Both the position numbers and the translations under genes were made by a program. Positions 6,385 through 8,205 of a stretch of DNA of 8,205 bases are shown piece by piece (positions within the stretch are counted from its first letter, which is position 1; each line of letters opens with the position of its first letter). The notes beneath the pieces are model-generated. The model ran no database searches. It was not told the origin of the DNA and saw only the letters and a program-made list of their open reading frames with translations. Origin of the DNA: an uncultured Lachnospiraceae bacterium (lineage in GTDB: Bacteria; Bacillota; Clostridia; Lachnospirales; Lachnospiraceae); NCBI GenBank assembly GCA_947174615.1, contig CAMWJQ010000170.1, positions 1 to 8,205 on the forward strand, written 5' to 3'.

Positions 6385-6560
6385 ATGTGGCGACATGCGA
6401 TTGTATCTTATCAAAGCCCCGATAGCTACGATGATGTCAGCCCGGGTATCTAGGTGACTTGTGGATCGGTATGATACGGTCGGACATTCCGTATCAAGGG
6501 ATTCGGACAGGAATATCCATCAAAGGAGAGCCGACAGGCTAAGTATATGGAGGTAACATA
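6385..6560 (+). promoter_or_regulatory. Structured 5' leader of the rplM-rpsI mRNA (L13-leader candidate)
   Basis: About 175 nt of untranslated leader lie between the promoter and rplM. TGATACGG (6472-6479) and CCGTATCA (6489-6496) form a perfect 8-bp stem with a 9-nt loop. Near the ribosome-binding site, AGCC (6529-6532) and GGCT (6537-6540) close a GACA tetraloop. TCGGACA occurs twice, in the loop of the first stem (6480-6486) and again at 6503-6509, which offers alternative pairings. Autoregulatory leaders bound by L13 are known upstream of rplM in low-GC Gram-positive bacteria. By position this is a candidate, but I cannot confirm a match to that model. No T-box motif is present. Confidence 0.55.
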
Positions 6561-6989
6561 ATGAAAACATTTATGGCTAGCCCAGCTACAATTGATAGAA
6601 AGTGGTATGTAGTAGACGCTACGGACATGACATTAGGACGTTTGGCATCAGAGGTTGCAAGCGTATTGAGAGGAAAGAAAAAGCCTATTTTCACTCCTCA
6701 TATGGATACAGGTGATTATGTGATCATCATTAATGCAGAGAAAGTTGCAGTGACAGGCAAAAAGCTTGACCAGAAAATATATTATCATCATTCAGATTAC
6801 GTTGGCGGTATGAAGTCTGCGACATTGAGAGAAAAGATGAACAAGAGACCTGAAGAGGTGATTGAGCACGCAGTGAAGGGCATGCTTCCAAAGGGACCTC
6901 TGGGACGTGAAATGTATAAGAAACTCTTCGTGTATGCAGGACCTGAGCACAAGCATGCAGCTCAGAAGCCTGAGACATTGACATTTTAA
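6561..6989 (+). CDS. rplM: 50S ribosomal protein uL13
   Basis: The product is 142 aa, the usual length for uL13, an early-assembling large-subunit protein. Characteristic segments are MKTFMASPATIDRKWYVVDATDMTLGRLASEVASVLRGK, FTPHMDTGDYVIIINAEKVAVTGKK, the KIYYHHSDYVGGMK loop, AVKGMLPKGPLGREMYKKLFVY and the C-terminal EHKHAAQKPE. GGAGG (6549-6553) lies 7 nt before the ATG. It has its own strong promoter and leader, and is followed after 30 nt by rpsI, the near-universal bacterial pairing. Confidence 0.98.
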   Translation: MKTFMASPATIDRKWYVVDATDMTLGRLASEVASVLRGKKKPIFTPHMDTGDYVIIINAEKVAVTGKKLDQKIYYHHSDYVGGMKSATLREKMNKRPEEVIEHAVKGMLPKGPLGREMYKKLFVYAGPEHKHAAQKPETLTF

Positions 6990-7003
6990 TCGGTGTGATG
7001 AAT

Positions 7004-7011
7004 AAAGGAGG
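7004..7011 (+). promoter_or_regulatory. Ribosome-binding site deciding the rpsI start
   Basis: AAAGGAGG lies 8 nt before ATG 7020 but only 2 nt before the in-frame ATG 7014. The second ATG, giving MAKAANASRYYGTGRRK, is therefore the start. Confidence 0.85.
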
Positions 7012-7019
7012 AAATGAAA

Positions 7020-7424
7020 ATGGCAAAAGCAGCAAATGCTTCAAGATATTATGGAACAGGTAGAAGAAAGAAATCAATCGCCAGAGTATATCTGACACCG
7101 GGCACAGGCAATATTACAGTCAACAAGAGAGGGATTGATGAGTATTTTGGGCTGGAGACGTTAAAGGTTATCGTTCGTCAGCCTCTGGCAGCAACCGATA
7201 CAGTTGACAAGTTTGATGTGCTTGTAAACGTAAAGGGCGGCGGCTATACAGGACAGGCAGGCGCCATCAGACATGGAATCTCAAGAGCATTGTTGCAGGC
7301 AGATGCAGATTACAGACCAGTGCTGAAAAAAGAAGGATTCCTGACACGTGATCCTCGTATGAAGGAGAGAAAGAAGTACGGTCTGAAGGCAGCCCGCCGT
7401 GCACCACAGTTCTCCAAGAGATAA
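7020..7424 (+). CDS. rpsI: 30S ribosomal protein uS9
   Basis: The product is 134 aa, normal for uS9, whose basic C-terminal tail reaches the P-site tRNA on the small subunit. Recognisable segments are RYYGTGRRKKSIARVYL, GTGNITVNKRGIDEYF, VKGGGYTGQAGAIRHGISRALL, LTRDPRMKERKKYGLKAARRAPQFSKR, with the expected SKR end. The gene is intact to its stop. It is the second gene of the rplM-rpsI operon. The sequence immediately after it no longer looks like core genome, which matters because the 3' ends of ribosomal-protein genes, rpsI included, are known integration sites for conjugative elements in Firmicutes. Confidence 0.98.
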   Translation: MAKAANASRYYGTGRRKKSIARVYLTPGTGNITVNKRGIDEYFGLETLKVIVRQPLAATDTVDKFDVLVNVKGGGYTGQAGAIRHGISRALLQADADYRPVLKKEGFLTRDPRMKERKKYGLKAARRAPQFSKR

Positions 7425-7514
7425 TCTGCGGTCAACGCAAGATTCGAGAAAAGCCCGATTTTACGAGGGATACAGAGATTGTGGGAAGTTGTCAAATGTG
7501 CTGGATTTCAAATG

Positions 7515-7547
7515 GTATGCAACACATTTGCAACAAGTATGCAACAC
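7515..7547 (+). repeat. Three TGCAACA repeats at 11-bp period downstream of rpsI
   Basis: TGCAACA occurs at 7518-7524, 7529-7535 and 7540-7546, exactly 11 bp apart, about one helical turn. The outer two copies share the longer GTATGCAACAC (7515-7525 and 7537-7547). In-phase short repeats of this kind are typical of binding sites for integrase arms, replication initiators or repressors. The position, 91 nt after rpsI, favours integrase arm-type sites of an integrated element. The repeats are seen; the binding protein is inference. Confidence 0.7.
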
Positions 7548-7567
7548 GAATATCAATGATATGTATA

Positions 7568-7613
7568 GGACATTTTTCAGTAAGGAATTACTGGAAAGTG
7601 TCCATTTTATTAG
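7568..7613 (+). terminator. 16-bp hairpin with GGAA loop, probable rpsI terminator or remnant IS ends
   Basis: GGACATTTTTCAGTAA (7568-7583) pairs along its whole length with TTACTGGAAAGTGTCC (7588-7603), with two G-U pairs, around a GGAA tetraloop. ATTTTATTAG follows on the plus strand, a weak U-tract, so it may end the rplM-rpsI transcript 143 nt after the rpsI stop. The minus strand has no such T-run. The 3' arm overlaps the last codons of the minus-strand gene. An alternative is a fused pair of transposon ends left by a deletion. Confidence 0.5.
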
Positions 7614-7803
7614 TTGTTATAAAAAGTTTATTATAGCCGACTAAAATACTTTCGCCGGTATCTACAATTCTTTCTAATACATAAACGAACTTTTCTTGCG
7701 TGATACCTTTAGGGAGAGTTGTGTAATCAACATCTTTTCCCCATCGTTGCTTGTATAAGGCGCATAAGGCATCTAGTTGTTTTAATACATCAGGATTTGT
7801 CAT
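7588..7803 (-). CDS. Small hypothetical protein, 71 aa
   Basis: The minus-strand ATG is at 7803-7801 and the stop at 7590-7588. The protein begins MTNPDVLKQLDALCALYKQRWGKDVDYTTLP and continues KGITQEKFVYVLERIVDTGESILVGYNKLF. It appears soluble and largely helical, with no membrane segment or signal peptide. I do not recognise the family. Reality is supported by AAAGGAG (plus-strand 7811-7817) at a 7-nt spacing and by protein-like composition. It is also coupled to an upstream coding remnant whose stop lies 12 nt before this start, overlapping that site. The last residues (NKMDTFQ) fall in the hairpin arm and may not be ancestral. Its orientation opposes all core genes, so it is probably accessory cargo. 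Confidence 0.65.
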   Translation of the reverse strand: MTNPDVLKQLDALCALYKQRWGKDVDYTTLPKGITQEKFVYVLERIVDTGESILVGYNKLFITTNKMDTFQ

Positions 7804-7815
7804 ACAAACGCTCCT

Positions 7816-7944
7816 TTAGATTTTGTCAATTGCATTTACAAGCTCCTTAACATCAAAGTGGGTATATACTTTTTCGGTTAGAGTCATTGCATTATATACA
7901 TCGTCAAAGGTCATCTTCGCAGCCTTCGTATCAAATGGATTCTG
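7816..7944 (-). pseudogene. 3' remnant of an unidentified minus-strand gene
   Basis: On the minus strand, a frame ending at TAA (7818-7816) reads NPFDTKAAKMTFDDVYNAM followed by TLTEKVYTHFDVKELVNAIDKI. This composition is protein-like, and the stop sits 12 nt before the 71-aa gene start, as in an operon. Further upstream the frame stays open to about 8053, but there it looks like the antisense of a plus-strand coding segment, so the genuine coding sequence seems to end near 7944. A Met at 7914-7912 could start a 32-aa peptide, but no good ribosome-binding site precedes it. Most likely this is a C-terminus cut off by a rearrangement. The family is not recognised. Confidence 0.45.
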
Positions 7945-8150
7945 CAAGCCATATGATGGCGATAACCGGGGAGAGCCGGGATGAACTTTTACAGAGAATA
8001 GAGCAATGCAGACAGGAATTGATAGAAGCCAAGGAAAACCCAGACGAGTATTTCAAGCCTGTAGAGCCACAGAGGGCAGCAGTATATTACGTGTTGCAAT
8101 TCACACCCAATGTCGTTAACTTAAGGAATTTGACTAACAAATTGTACTAA
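7935..8150 (+). pseudogene. Plus-strand gene remnant with a helical, charged segment
   Basis: From ATG 7935 the frame reads MDSASHMMAITGESRDELL, then QRIEQCRQELIEAKENPDEYFKPVEPQ, with a TAA at 8148-8150. The charged helical stretch looks like genuine protein. No ribosome-binding site precedes ATG 7935 or the ATG pair at 7953-7958, and the bases just upstream belong to the opposite-strand coding remnant, so the 5' end seems to be missing. After EPQ (about 8073) the residues become less charged and the DNA turns AT-rich and palindromic, so the 3' end may also be replaced. The family is not recognised; an internal fragment of a phage or conjugative-element gene is a guess. Confidence 0.35.
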
Positions 8151-8205
8151 AAAATGCCCAATAAATCAATGTATTTGTTCACAAATCCCGGTTATTAAGG
8201 GCTTA
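8107..8205. other. AT-rich palindromic end of the window, possible mobile-element terminus
   Basis: No gene is visible here beyond the tail of the preceding remnant. The segment holds GTTAAC next to CTTAAG (8115-8125), the inverted repeat AATTTG-ACTAA-CAAATT (8127-8143), and the 14-bp near-palindrome ATTTGTTCACAAAT (8173-8186). The density of short palindromes and the compositional change from the preceding coding remnant fit the non-coding end of an insertion sequence or a promoter region for a gene outside the window. Neither can be settled from this sequence. Confidence 0.25.

Noticed and set aside
6385..6560. T-box or other amino-acid riboswitch in the rplM leader
   Set aside because: No T-box core (AGGGTGGNACCGCG-like) or terminator/antiterminator pair with a U-tract is present.
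7515..7547. The TGCAACA repeats as a CRISPR array
   Set aside because: The units are only 7-11 bp with 4-bp separations; there are no spacers of CRISPR size.
7399..7644. Plus-strand 81-codon frame overlapping the rpsI end
   Set aside because: It starts inside rpsI, runs through the iterons and the hairpin, has no ribosome-binding site and no recognisable protein character.
7887..7934. ATG 7887 as the true start of the plus-strand remnant
   Set aside because: The codons from 7887 to 7934 are antisense to the protein-like minus-strand remnant, and no ribosome-binding site precedes this ATG.

Overview
The window looks like the core chromosome of a low-to-mid GC Firmicute of class Clostridia, most likely a Lachnospiraceae member. 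This rests on gene order, strong Shine-Dalgarno sites of the AAAGGAGG type, and protein sequences, for example the long bL17 and the group II ECF proteins. It is an inference from remembered family patterns, not from a search.

Layout. Positions 1-2053 are the end of the alpha ribosomal-protein operon: the 3' end of rpsD (uS4), rpoA (RNA polymerase alpha) and rplQ (bL17, about 50 residues longer than the usual form), closed by a textbook rho-independent terminator. An 18-bp perfect palindrome (2080-2122) follows. Next is a co-directional run of a small J-domain protein, ecfA1, ecfA2, ecfT and truA. The two ATPases and EcfT form the shared energising module of a group II ECF vitamin/cofactor importer; no substrate-binding S component lies in the window, as expected for group II. 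A consensus promoter (TTGACA, 17-nt spacer, TATAAT) and a structured leader of roughly 175 nt precede rplM-rpsI (uL13, uS9).

Downstream of rpsI (7425-8205) the character changes from housekeeping to accessory. There are three TGCAACA repeats at an exact 11-bp period, and a 16-bp hairpin with a GGAA loop. A small unrecognised 71-aa gene lies on the minus strand with a very good ribosome-binding site, preceded on the same strand by the 3' end of another gene. A divergent plus-strand gene remnant meets that 3' end, and the window closes with AT-rich palindromic sequence. I read this as the edge of an integrated element or a decayed insertion hotspot at the rpsI 3' end. No integrase or transposase is visible in the window.

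How it works together: the core genes supply ribosome and polymerase subunits, a tRNA pseudouridine synthase, and the common power unit for vitamin uptake, a growth-linked grouping widely conserved in Firmicutes. The less ordinary parts are the J-protein in the ECF run, the palindrome before it, the structured spacers between ribosomal genes, and the rpsI-proximal accessory segment.
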